A DNA stretch of 64,000 nucleotides. It comes from Marchantia polymorpha subsp. ruderalis. Taxonomy: Eukaryota > Streptophyta > Marchantiopsida > Marchantiales > Marchantiaceae. Both the position numbers and the translations under genes were made by a program. A model generated the notes under the pieces. The model made no database searches, was not told where the DNA came from, and worked only from the letters and a program-made list of their open reading frames with translations. The stretch is from NCBI GenBank assembly GCA_037833965.1, contig AP031357.1, positions 2,624,001-2,688,000 of the forward strand, in the 5' to 3' direction. The number at the start of each line of letters is the position of its first letter. Within the stretch, counting starts at the first letter, position 1. Below are positions 36,148-48,200 of the stretch, piece by piece.

Positions 36148-36310
36148 GGTGAATGCCTTGACATCCTAGGCACGGGCAAGTGGTTAGCCGCGGATTCCCA
36201 CTCATGGAAGGTTCCAGACTTAGCAGATACGTCCTCTTGGGTACGACCAGTTGTTCACGTTGTTAGTAGTTCTATTTCTTTTTCTATTCTTACATAGTAC
36301 CTATCCCCTG
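36148..36310 (+). repeat. Possible tRNA-derived SINE
   Basis: An A-box-like AAGTGGTTAGCCG (36178-36190) and a B-box-like GGTTCCAGACT (36210-36220) stand about 30 bases apart, followed by a T-rich stretch (about 36260-36290). This is how plant SINEs begin. No target duplication was found. Confidence 0.25.
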
Positions 36311-36552
36311 TACTATACTTGAAATTAATGTAGAGCTACTCTGTCAAATGAAATATCGTTTACGCACAACTTGAGATGACGATTCAACATGTTGACTTGC
36401 TAACCAACTTGGATGGTTTATCTTTAGCTATTGATCCACTGTACATGTGACATGGCATCGGAGAGTAATGACTGGCGCAAGTTTTAACGAAAACAAGATG
36501 TCCACACCCCATTAACCGTTACAAGGATGAAAACCAGCGGCAACTAGAGAGG

Positions 36553-37751
36553 CTCGTCACTAAGGGCTCCCCACTTTCGGGGGAACGCAAGTTCTGCCCG
36601 GGAGGGCTTTCTGCCCGCCCGGGCCCGCAGCCCGACCTCCCGGGGAGGGCCACCACGGTCCCGGGTTTGGGTTTAGGGGTCCGGTGAGCCCTTCGTGGCG
36701 AGGGTCGCCCTGCACCATATATTAACTTGTTTGGTTTTTTTCGGCTTCAGGAATATGAGCCGGCTTCGCAAGGAGTATGTAAGGATCGGCACGTTCGATA
36801 CACTTCAATTCTTCTAGAAGTACATCCCGTGGAAGATCAAGGGAAAGAAGTGAAGAAACTTCTATATTATGGCACTTAATTGTAGTGATCGTGTTTAGTC
36901 ACATAGTAGGCCTGCATAATCATATTCGTCTAAGTGGATAATTGACAACGAAAAGCTTTGTTGGCATGCCATTGTTGGACCGAGTAGTGCAGGGTTTAGT
37001 GATTTATCAACGTGAAACTCATGTCCCCTCCCGTGAAAATCCTGGTACTTGGATGATGTATGCTCCGTGTATCGTACATGGCATTTTCGAGACGATAGAC
37101 GTATGAGGTTATGAGCAGCCATCGAGCGAAAAAACCATATTTCGAGTTTAATGATAAGTTATCATTAACTTAAACTAGGATCAGAGTTTTAATCCTGATA
37201 ATTGTTTTATCTTGGTGAAGAAGAGAGGAGGCCCCAAACATGCTCCTCCATTTCTCCTCCCCTTTGTGAGGGGAGGAGGAAAACAATACATAGTACAAGT
37301 TCCCTGCAGGGAGGCCACGAGGGAGAGCCCTTAGTGAGAGAGCGGGGCGAGCTAAAGCGGGAGCCCCCTCCCTGGTCGAAGCGGGAGGTCGGGCTGCGGG
37401 CAGGGACCGCCTGGCATCGGGCCGGGCGGGCAGAAAGCCTCCCGGTAGGGTTGGAGGCACAACCTCAAAGGGCCCGAGGGCAGGGGCACGCCCATGGGCA
37501 TGCCTGTTTTGGGTGCAAAGAAATTAATACGTATTTTCTAGAATTTTACTTCTAAACTGTTTTATTCTTGTAGATGTACATTTTCATATACGTTAAATGC
37601 CCGTATTGCAATACGGGCATGCCTGGGCATGGAGCATGCCTTTTGACCTTGAAATGAAGCATAGGCATGCCTCAAAATATTTTGCTGAGCCTCCAACCCT
37701 ACCGGGCAGACCTCGCGTTCCCCCTAAAGTGGGGAGCCCTTAGTGACAAGG
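36553..37751. mobile_element. GC-rich Mutator-like non-autonomous DNA transposon
   Basis: The terminal inverted repeats share GTCACTAAGGGCTCCCCACT (left end from about 36557; inverted at the right end, about 37726-37745). The 11-base sequence AACTAGAGAGG flanks both ends (36542-36552 and 37752-37762), a target duplication of the length typical for Mutator-like elements. The interior carries further nested inverted segments: the GC-rich 36598-36650 is inverted at about 37380-37445, and 37443-37461 is inverted at about 37687-37705. A third terminus-like copy lies near 37326. No transposase is visible, so it depends on a partner. The short open frames inside are not supported. Much of it is far more GC-rich than its surroundings. 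Confidence 0.75.
37597..37620. repeat. Perfect 24-base palindrome inside the transposon
   Basis: Two 12-base arms (ATGCCCGTATTG and its complement) meet with no spacer. It lies in the right-hand part of the Mutator-like element and may have formed by a foldback rearrangement. Confidence 0.85.
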
Positions 37752-38249
37752 AACTAGAGAGGACCTCAACAGTAAAAAAAACATAAGAAAAACATGTCAT
37801 GTAACTCCTAATATATACATATAAATCTTTTTTAAATAGTTCACACAACTGAAGTATTTCTTTTGACAAATTTCTCATTCTTACTTTTAGACAAGTCTAT
37901 TGGACATTTTATGTGAAGAGCTCTCTTTTCTTTTTATGTTTACTATATAACCTTTGGTTATTTTAAGTAGTTGAAATTTCAAATTCAAAGCTTGTAACAT
38001 TTAATAATTGGATTGCCCATTTTTTCTAAAATTTATATGTAGTTCTAGTATACATTTGTAACTTCCTCAAAATTTGAATCTTATGCTTACCTATGGTCAC
38101 TCGCGGTAATCTTGAACCATGCATCGTATGATATGGAAATCACTACATACAAAACTATCACAATTTTCAAACTGTGAATTGAGTTACTTATTAGCTTCAC
38201 AAAATTGTGAGTTGATTTCTTGATTTTATTTAGTCTTTTATTTTATTGA

Positions 38250-41100
38250 GACAAATATTTGTAGTTGAAGGTATAGTTTCTGGATTGATCTTCTACCTTT
38301 GACACTATTCATGTATACTTTTCAACTATTATTTAATGATCCATAGAGATAACAACATTGCTGGTAAAGTCCAGTTGTACTAGTTTGATGAATTCTGCAA
38401 AGTAGCACAAGGTCTTCTAACATTCTTTGAAAAAATAAGTTTGCTTAATGTATTGCTTAATGAATTGATCTTCTACCTTTGACACAATCAATATATATAT
38501 ATATTTATATTGTTCTCAAATATTATTTAATCATACGTAGAGATTACAACATTGCTGGTCAAGTTGTTCTAGTTTGATGAATTCTGCAAAGTAGCACAAG
38601 GTCTTCTAACATTCTTTGAAAAATAGATTTGTTGAATGTATCAGTTCGATTGAGTTTACTGTAAGTCTTAGCTAGCTTAAAATTTTTATCAAAAACTAAA
38701 ACTCTTGATAAAGTGATATCTGATGATGTTAATATGTCTCATCTTGCTATCCATCATTTGATTTTATGCATAATATATGCACTTTGACTTTGACAATAAA
38801 GTTTGACAATCATATCTTTTGATCTCATCTAAATAATAACTATATTCAACCAAATAATATACTTCTGTGCTTCATTTTAACAATGAAACTTCCGTTTTTG
38901 ACTTGACTATGCAATTTTGTAAAATAGATCTTCAACTAGTGAGATCATGATCAAGTGTAAACACAAACCAATTATAGGTTTGTTCTTGTCCAGATTTTGT
39001 CCACATCTTGTTCATAGTCACACCATCAACTTAATCTAGCAAGTTTTTATGATTTTCTAATAAATAATAATTAAAAGATCGTAATTTTTTTTACTCTTGA
39101 GTTATTGCTGACTCTCTTTTACATTTATTAAAATGTAAATGCACTTTGTGTGTATTTGATATCAAGCTGTTCATCTTATCTAAAGCTTGAGCAATATTAA
39201 TTCTGATGCATATCATCAAACACATAAGATTATTAAGTATTTTATCTTTTAGTTTCATTAGACATTAATTTCTAAAAAATATTTAAAATATGCTAACAAA
39301 GAAGTCTATTCATCTTTGGATTGTGCCATAGGAACTATGTCAAGCACACGTCGTACAAGTACATGCATTGATTTTAATACAGTTTTTATTTTTAAAAAAT
39401 CTATGAAAGTCTCTAATATTTTTCGAAACTTATTCAAATATTTCATTTTGCATGCAAACTTCAGTTAATCTTTACATTTGTTGACATCCGATTTGAAATT
39501 TACAAAAATGAGCATTTGTTTCCATAAAAAAAAACCAAAATAATCAGTATAGAGGTTTTTTATACATTTTTTTTCATACTTACACATATATTATAAGTTC
39601 TTCATGAAAATCCTTTTCTTTTTATGAGGTCATCAAATTTCACATTTGACTGACTATGACCTTATTCCACTTCATATATTGATTTGAGCAATCTATTCAT
39701 CAGTTTTTTATAATTTTTTTTTCAATTAATTGTCTCAAATATAATTTTTTATTCCTTTAAAAATACATTAAAAATGAATTGATCACATTTATTTGATCCA
39801 GATTGAATATAGGAATAAATGAAATATTTTTTGAATTATGAAAAATTTTGCTACAATTCAGTGTTATTCAATTTATAACGAAAAAAAGTTTCTTCATCTA
39901 TCCATCAAATTTTTTCTTCTGAGCCATCTAGTTGTTTGTTTGTATACAATTTTTATCAATGAAAGATTCATTATGTAAAAGTTCCATTAGTTCTCATATC
40001 TTCCTATTAATTAGCGATTACATCTCATGTTTCATAACAATACTGAATTAAATTTATTGATAAAAGTCTAAATTCATCTATATAAACATGATAATTGTCT
40101 TTCAATATCAAGATATTGCCATTGCAATCTTCAATCTTAATAACATAATATTGAAAAATCATGAATCATTTTATATTTCATATCTTGAACAAACTCTATG
40201 AATTTGATTTGATGAACTCCTTATATGCTATTCTTTCTAATCCTAATTGTTTGGCTAGTATATCTTAAGTATTATCAACAATAATTTACTCTGGTAATTC
40301 TTGGTCTTCAAAATTCTGCTCCATTTTACTGAAGCTTCTCTTTATGTATCATCATTAACTCCATAATGATCAAACTTTTCTCAACAACATTTATTGATGA
40401 AGATTTGTCCTTATAAGTTTGAAGAATCTAAACAATTTGTTTGGTTAGAGTTTTGAGTATCATCAGCAATCTCTTGCTACGCCAATTCTTGCTCTTCAAA
40501 AATCTGCTCCATTTTTACTGAATCTTCTCTTTATGTTACATCATTAAATTCATGATGATCAATCTTCTCTCAAGAACATTTATTAATGGAGATTTGTACC
40601 TTTTAGTTTGATAAACCTAAAAAAATTATGCCATTTTTCAATGATTTATCTTCTCATTCAAAATCTCAAATTCTCATGCAAAATCTATCATACAATTTGG
40701 TTCAAAATTTTAAAAAGTTACATATTTTTGCAAAATATAAATTTTTATGAGATGAAAAATGATGATGTAATCTTTGCATTAATTTTCAAAAAGTTTAAAA
40801 ATTACTAAAATATACTTGCGAGAAAAATTTATACGTGAAACATTTTACCTTGTGATATTTCTAATTCTCACCTTGACATTTTCAACTTTTAAAATTTGTG
40901 TAAACTTCAATTTTTTGTGTAAAAAAATAATCCACTTAAAATTTTGAACAATAATACATAAATAATATAAAGTTAACTTTCTAAAAAGTGTGTTTATAAT
41001 AAAGCTTCTCATAAGTGTTAGAATTTATGTCAAAATATTTTCTAACTTAGTATTTTTTTTAAAAAAAATTAGAATTTTGATTACAATATAAATTTTTTAC
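38250..41100 (-). mobile_element. Ty1/Copia fossil, minus strand
   Basis: On the minus strand at about 39231-39184 the stretch LMCLMICIRINIAQAL matches the conserved Copia segment usually read as SLMYLMVCTRPDIAYA, between reverse transcriptase and RNase H. The surrounding AT-rich sequence has weak Copia character. The element is broken at many places and looks old. Limits are approximate and no LTR pair was found. Confidence 0.5.
38284..38640. repeat. Tandem duplication of a ~180-base unit
   Basis: Two copies, starting ATTGATCTTCTACCTTTGAC at 38284 and 38464. They share long runs such as TTTGATGAATTCTGCAAAGT and have a few indels. The duplication lies in the Copia fossil interval. Confidence 0.85.
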
Positions 41101-41299
41101 AATATAAAAAAGCTAGAAAAATTTTCAATGACACAAATTAATATTTTAGTAGAGTATCTTGTATTCATGTGGACATAGCTCGTAGTGGCAAATTGCACAT
41201 TTTAGTGACTGCATTATTTGTTTGTGCTCTTCACATTTTTCATGTGTTTTTTCCAACAATTATAATCAAATTAGTTTTTTTTATTTTGCAATCCGTCGT

Positions 41300-44200
41300 G
41301 CAAGCAAGTTTCATTGATGTCTAATTGTTTCATTGATCTAGATTTTGACATGTTCAAAAATGAAAATCTTAACTTGCATGCAATGATTGAAAGTATCATA
41401 AGTCAAAGTTGATTATGAGAATGTAGTTTTGTTGAGCACAATGAAGCTATCAAAGAGAATGTGTGTGAGTATTTTGATAAGAATCTTTGTTGCAAAAAGC
41501 TTTATGGGTAGGAGCTAAAATGACGATCTTCAATTTTTAGCATCAGATCTTGGTTTTTTGACCTTGTTATAGAAGTGTCTAATTTGGCTGATTTACATTT
41601 TGTGGTTTATTTATTCTTTGTTATAGATTTTGTTGTGTTGCGTTGTGTAGTGATGATAAATTGCACATTGCATTTCATTTTTGAATATGAAGAGATACAA
41701 AGTAGGATAATTAGCATCTAAAACCACAAACACATTTTATGTCTGTTCATCGTTTTAGCTTGAAATTTTTCCAAGATAATATATAACGATGGAATTTTGA
41801 TCAAGGGATCAATAAAAATCAAAAGCAGGTTAAACTGAATGTGAATATGAGGATTTACTTGGAAAATTTAAGCTTGAAAAACTTGGATATATAATTGTAA
41901 GACAAGTGCTTCATCTTTTGAGTTTCATTCATGGATTTTATTAATAACTATCACGTTCATTACTTTGTTGTGATATCCAAAAGATCATTTACAACAAAGT
42001 TGTAAATGCTTTGTCTAATTTTATCATATATTATGTCACTAAATGTGACTCAAAGTTGATTATATTCACAAAATAACAAAGATAACAAACATGTTAGATT
42101 AAGGATTAAATCCAACTCAAAGAATACATTATTAGAAAAAATTTGATAATCTGTTAAAAATGTGGCAATAATGATCACATCAAGAATAACTGTTTCAAAA
42201 AATTCAAAATTGGTAACACTCTTTGTTATTCAAGAGTTTGATTTTAAGAAATCTTTTTTGTTTGACATTAGACTATTGTGTGAAAATCAAAGCTAGTAAC
42301 GCTCCTTTGTTCAATGTGATTCAAGAGTTTGAATTTAAAAAATATGCTTTGTTTGACAATAGACTATGACATTGTGTGAATATCAAAGCTAGTAACGCTC
42401 CTTTGTCCAATGTGATTCAAGAGTTTGAATTTAAGAAATATGCTTTGTTTGACAATAGACTATGACATTGTGTGAAAATCAAAGTTGATGACACTTTTTT
42501 ATTCCATGTACTTCAAAGGTTTGATTTTGAGAAACATGATTTGCTTCACAATAGATTATGATGTAAGAGTTATGTTCTTGTCACTCAATGTGACTTGAAT
42601 TTGATTATAGTTATGCTATGATAAAGATTTCAAACATTTTGGATCAAAAAATTTGATAAAAAATTATAGTTTTTATACTTAACAAGAAAAAAATTAGTTT
42701 ATCAAACATTTGAGAAGACAATTATATTAACAAAAAAATGTTAGGTAAAAACTTAAGTTGATGATTATACTTCAATCAATATATTTCACGAGTTTGATTC
42801 AAGAAGTACAATTTTCTTGATAGACTGTGATGTTAGAAATATGTGCTATACACCTCATTCAAGAATGTTCATGATGTATAGAATCTAGATTGTCTTTGGT
42901 CTAATTGCATTAATTACATTCAAAAGTTTTTTTCAATTTATGCAAAATGAAATAATTTATTTTTTGTAAAATAGAAATTTTTTTAAGATTGAAGATATCG
43001 GATTTTTCAATATTAAAAATGTTTAATGAAATTGATGTTAATTTATTCAAGTCATATATATATTTGATAAAGCTAAATATCTTATCACTCTTGGAAGGTT
43101 ATATTTTAAGAGTGATTAATTGAAAATATAGAAAAGTAATGCTTGTAGTAAAAATAAGAAATAAAATTATGTTAAAAAACATAAGCATTAAGATTATATA
43201 TGATAGATTTTCTTTGCAATTAAGTCAAATTTACAAAGTCCAAATTGAGATGTTTTATGTATGACGATATAGGTAATGACATATGAGTAATAGATTTTAA
43301 TAATATGAAGTTTGTTGCTTAAAAATATTTGTTATTTGACATAGATGTGGTTAATTTTGAACATTATGTTATAGTCAAACATCATAGAAAAATCTTTAAT
43401 ATTGAAATTCACAATTTTAAGTAAGTACTTGATAATGTAAATAGTAAAGTTTGTGGATCCAATAAAAAAAAATCCACTTTTTGGAATGTTATATTATATA
43501 TATATTTTGATGATTGTTGCTTCACACAAAGAATTAAGCTTTTTATAAATTTTACAATTTAAACTTTAAGACTCAAACTAGACATAAATTGAATTTATAC
43601 GTATTGATAATGATAGGAATCATAATTTTAAGGAGTTAAAAAGTGAATGCAAAGATTACAAGATTACTTCATCTCATCACATTTATGTTTTGCAATAGAA
43701 TGTTGTTTTTTAAAGTCTTAATCAAAGAATGTTATCAAAAGTTGCGTAATATGTTGAACCAATCTAATTTATCATATGAATTTTGGGTTGACGTTATCAA
43801 TGCCACGGTATATTTGGTAAATCTTTTTTTCTAATGCAGATTATATCTTAACATTCTTTAAATTGAGTTGCAAATGACCTGATGATTATGGTTGTTTAGA
43901 AAAAATAATTTGTATGACTTAAGTTTCATATGTAGGAAAATTTTTATCAAGTTGATCATATTGAGTATGATTGAGTATCAAATTTGATCATTATCACTAG
44001 AGATGTATTTTTTCATAAACTTGATTAACTAAGATGAAAATTTTTAAAATTTATTTTTTGACAAGGTTAAATTTTCACTCAGGGATGTTGTTAAGAAGTA
44101 TATTGATCATTATAAAATGAAAATTGTGACAAAAAAATATGATATAAATAAAGAAAATTTTTGAAAGAAAAAAATTATTTTTATCGAGACTTAAATACTA

Positions 44201-45200
44201 AACCTGAATGAACAATGAAGATCATTTTTTAATATGTCATCAAATTGGATTGGTGCAACTTTTATAAATTATGCATAATGAGCTAATTTACAATATTTTT
44301 GAAGATCATGATATTGAGACTAGGATTGATGATGTCATTACGTTCATATTAGCAAAAGGTAAATTCGTTTTTTATTATAGAGAAGCTGAAAACTTTGTGA
44401 ATAAGCTTAATTGAAATATTTATATTTCACTTACATATATTTAAGATGTAGACTTTAATGAATAACAAAACATGCCAGCTAGTGGAGCTTTTGAGGAAAT
44501 AAGAATTGATAAATAGCAAGTGAATATATAAACTAAAGGAAAAACAAAAAATTACGAGAAAATTATTTTCAAAGTCAAATTGATGACTAGAGAATTCACA
44601 CAAAAGATAGATGTGAACTATAACAAAAAAATTTCATGTGCAACAATGTATGTTATAATACAACTGGTACGTGTTGTTGCTGCAATATTTATTGTGATTA
44701 TAAAACTAAGATTTTTTATCTTATTTTCATTAACATATACCTCATATGATTTTTTGATTATTCATCTTCATTCTAAAAGTTTGAATTTTATGTAGATATA
44801 CACGTCCAAACATAATCTTTCACAATGTTTTCATTCAATGATCCACACTAGTTGACATTGCAATATGATTTGCAAATATTAATTTTTATCGATGAAAAAA
44901 ATTTTCACATAAAAAAGTCTTCAAACTTGCTTGAGAAGCAAATCTCTACCTTTTTAGAACTATTTGAAAAATAATGATGAAAATTTATAGTTTTATTTTC
45001 TAAATAACTTAGCCTAAGATAGAGTTTGATAAGTATAAGTGGAATTACACGTGAATTTAGATAATTGATGTACTTAAAATATTTTAGAATCTTTTTTTAT
45101 CTTAGATTAAGATGATGATATGTCATTTGAGACCTTAAAACTTCTTAGATGTACACTTGCCACTAATTTAAACTTTAGATTTAGTTTAATCAATATACAT
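41300..45200 (+). mobile_element. Ty1/Copia fossil, plus strand (gag, integrase and RT parts)
   Basis: Parts in the canonical Copia order are a gag zinc-knuckle-like segment near 42152-42193 (CGNNDHIKNNC), an integrase C-terminal segment near 43740-43822 (LRNMLNQSNLSYEFWVDVIN compares with the usual ..EFWAEAVNTA..), and an N-terminal reverse-transcriptase segment near 44570-44690 (LMTREFTQKIDVNYN compares with LVAKGFTQ..GVDYN). It is broken at many places and very AT-rich, and therefore old. The ends are not placed. It points away from the minus-strand fossil just upstream. Confidence 0.65.
42212..42580 (+). repeat. Four tandem copies of a 96-base unit inside the Copia fossil
   Basis: Unit boundaries fall at about 42296, 42392 and 42488; each unit contains a variant of TTCAAGAGTTTGAATTTAAG and TTTGACAATAGACTATGACA. 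Ninety-six bases are exactly 32 codons, so the amplification did not shift the frame. A fifth, more diverged copy lies at about 42757-42840. The units lie between the gag zinc knuckle and the integrase part. Confidence 0.85.
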
Positions 45201-48200
45201 TTTACTACGTACAATGTTAAATTTAGCAAAAATAAAATTTAATCAAGATATTTTATCATTAGAATTTAGATTTTGATATGACATAAAATTGCTCATTTGT
45301 AATCTTTTGGAGTATCTAAATTTTTCCACCAAGTATAAATTTGATAACTAATCTTAATCATAATTAGCTAAACTTATTCATGACTAAGTAAATCATGATC
45401 AACTATTTGATTAGTTCTACAATCAATTCATACATAATCGTGTGTCTTACAATTTAAATGATTATATTTACGTCTCCTTTATATAAATCTTTGAAGTAGC
45501 AAATTTACATGATACAATCAATTGGCTCATGTAAATTTGCCATTTTTCTAAAAACAATCAATTGTCTTTGAGAAGAATGATCAACATAAAATTATTTGTA
45601 GATTGCTGAAAATGATATATGTGTACACATGGATTATATGCACTTCATGTATACAGATGAATAAGTTGAATATTGAAAACTTTGATCTTGTTATTTTAAA
45701 CTCTTTTGACCAAGAATAAAGTTTACGTCTATTCGTGGAAGAATTAGCTTAAATTTGCATTTAAAATAAAGTATTTGGAAACGTCTAAGTGTATATTAGA
45801 TTTTAATGTTCATAATAATTTGAAGTAAAATAAACTATGATCAAATCAAGGCAAATACAACATGTGTTTGAGATTCAACATGTCAAAATTTAGAGTAGTA
45901 TGGATTCATAGCTAAACTTAATCATAACTATACTAATCATGGTCAGCTTTTTGATTACTAATAATTACTATCGACAGACAAGACTATTAGTGATATAGTT
46001 TTTGTTGACAAAGCTTGGAACAACAAAACACAAAATCTAGTATTGCATCTTTGGTGTGTATTTATGTTTTGGCTATTTTTTGGTGAAATATTTTAATCAT
46101 TAATATCATAGCATCTAAATATCTTCTTGTTGTTTTTTACTTGGCTCAAAACGCTCATGAAGTATTCAATACTGTGTGGCTGAATTTTAATTTGTGTTGT
46201 TGAAATTACATTGAAGTAAATTAACACAAATTGGATCTTGATGAATCTTCTACACACTTGTTAGCAGACGGGAATCAAAGTTCAAAGATTCAATCAGTTG
46301 TTTTAAAATTTGATATTCCTGTTTAAACAAACGGACACGTACATACACACACTAAAACACAAGTCAAATCTTTTAAATAGAAGAATGAAATCATACGTGC
46401 TTATGCAATCCGACTCGTGTGGCAGTGATTTATATCGATTGAACAAGGGTATTTGCGAGAACGAATATTATGATACAAGAATTGATATTAACGTTTGGTT
46501 TTGTTCAAAGAGCTTCACTGTAAGCTCTAGGTTTTCATTTTGTGTCAAAGGGCTTTTTATATAGGATTAGAAGAAAAATAAATGTTCATGAGCTCTAGAT
46601 TTATACTTATTCAATCCAACAATTTTCAGCATAAATTAATATCGTATTTCATATACATTCCTTTTGAATTTAGTTCAATCCGCCGAGAGTACAACAAACT
46701 TTGAAATTGTTATTTGTATTATGTGTTTAAACAAATACTTTTTTTATTGATTATAAGCATCTATTTCTGCATTGGTATATTTTGAACTTTCGCAACAACA
46801 CAAGTCATTTTGAATAGTTTTCAAAATTTTCATAATCTTAACGTTTGACTTACTTCATAGCATGATGGAATAAAATCTTCAAATTTTTCTTGTCTTGTGT
46901 GCACTTTCAACTTTCATGCAAAATATGCAAATGCTGCAAATTCACATGATTACATTCTTCAATACATAAAATGCTCATGATTTGTCAATTGGAGCAAGAT
47001 TGACTTCAAGAGTTAATCAAATAATTATATGATATCAAACTAATAGAAAATTCTACACACAAGAAATAAACTCGTTATGATAACGTTAATCTTTAAGCAG
47101 CTTTTTAACTTGCAAAATATGTATTCAATAAAGTTTGGATGCTATAAGATGTTTTGTCAAAGTACAGATGATTAATATTCATGCAATAACCAACAAAATA
47201 ATAGACGTCATCCATTAGTTTTGATGCAACACTTGACAATTTTATTGCATCAAATATGCTTGGATTTATTTAAAATACATATTTTTAATTGAATATGATC
47301 TTATTTTAAGTTCAAAAAAAAATTGTTAATCATCTTGTAAAAATTTTCAAGACAACGTTAGCATTGCAACTGCTTCTTTGATAGAGTAAAGATCATTATT
47401 CTCAACATCAATTTGATTGTTTCATACTTTTGTGTCAAGCGGCACACCGTTGTACACTTCTTCTTGTTTTTATTGATATTAATTGTTAGATCATTAACAT
47501 AAAAAAAATTACACATTCAGCTCACAAAGATAAAAATTTGATTTACCTTGATGACATTAAATCAGCTTTTTTGGATTCAAAGATACTAAATAATCTAATT
47601 AATTGAAATTAAGCTAGCTAAATGATCAACTAATATTTGACTTCATTGCTAAAATTTTGAATATTTTGTGCTAATAAAACAACATCAAATCATTTCAGAT
47701 GTCAACTCATAGATTTTCATGGAGATTTTAAAGAAATAAAAATTATGATGTAGATGTTCATATTGTCATTATGAAATATTATTCAATGTTTTCTTCATCA
47801 TGATTATTTAAAAAATTTAAAAAAATATTTTCATACTAAATAAATTATTAAAAAATAATTTCATATTAAAATTACAAATCAATAAAAAAAATTTAACGTA
47901 TTTAGTTTTATATGTTTAATTTTCACATATATTTTTTCTTTTGATTATAAAATTACATCAAAACTTTTCATTTCATATCTATGATAATTTTAAAAATGAA
48001 TTCAACACTAATACTTAGATTAATCAATCATTAATTTTTTATTTCTATCAAATCTTTATATGTAATCAAAAAAATTTATTATATGATGGTAATGAACCAA
48101 ATTTTTTTAACAAGTTTATCAATGGTTAGTTGGACAAATAAATCAATCATTACATGAAAAACTAGTCGTAATGTTTAATGACACATATTTATAAAATAGC

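Noticed and set aside
36895-37122. 75-codon minus-strand open frame in the Mutator-like element
   Set aside because: No similarity is recognised and it lies in non-autonomous transposon sequence; a captured gene piece cannot be shown.
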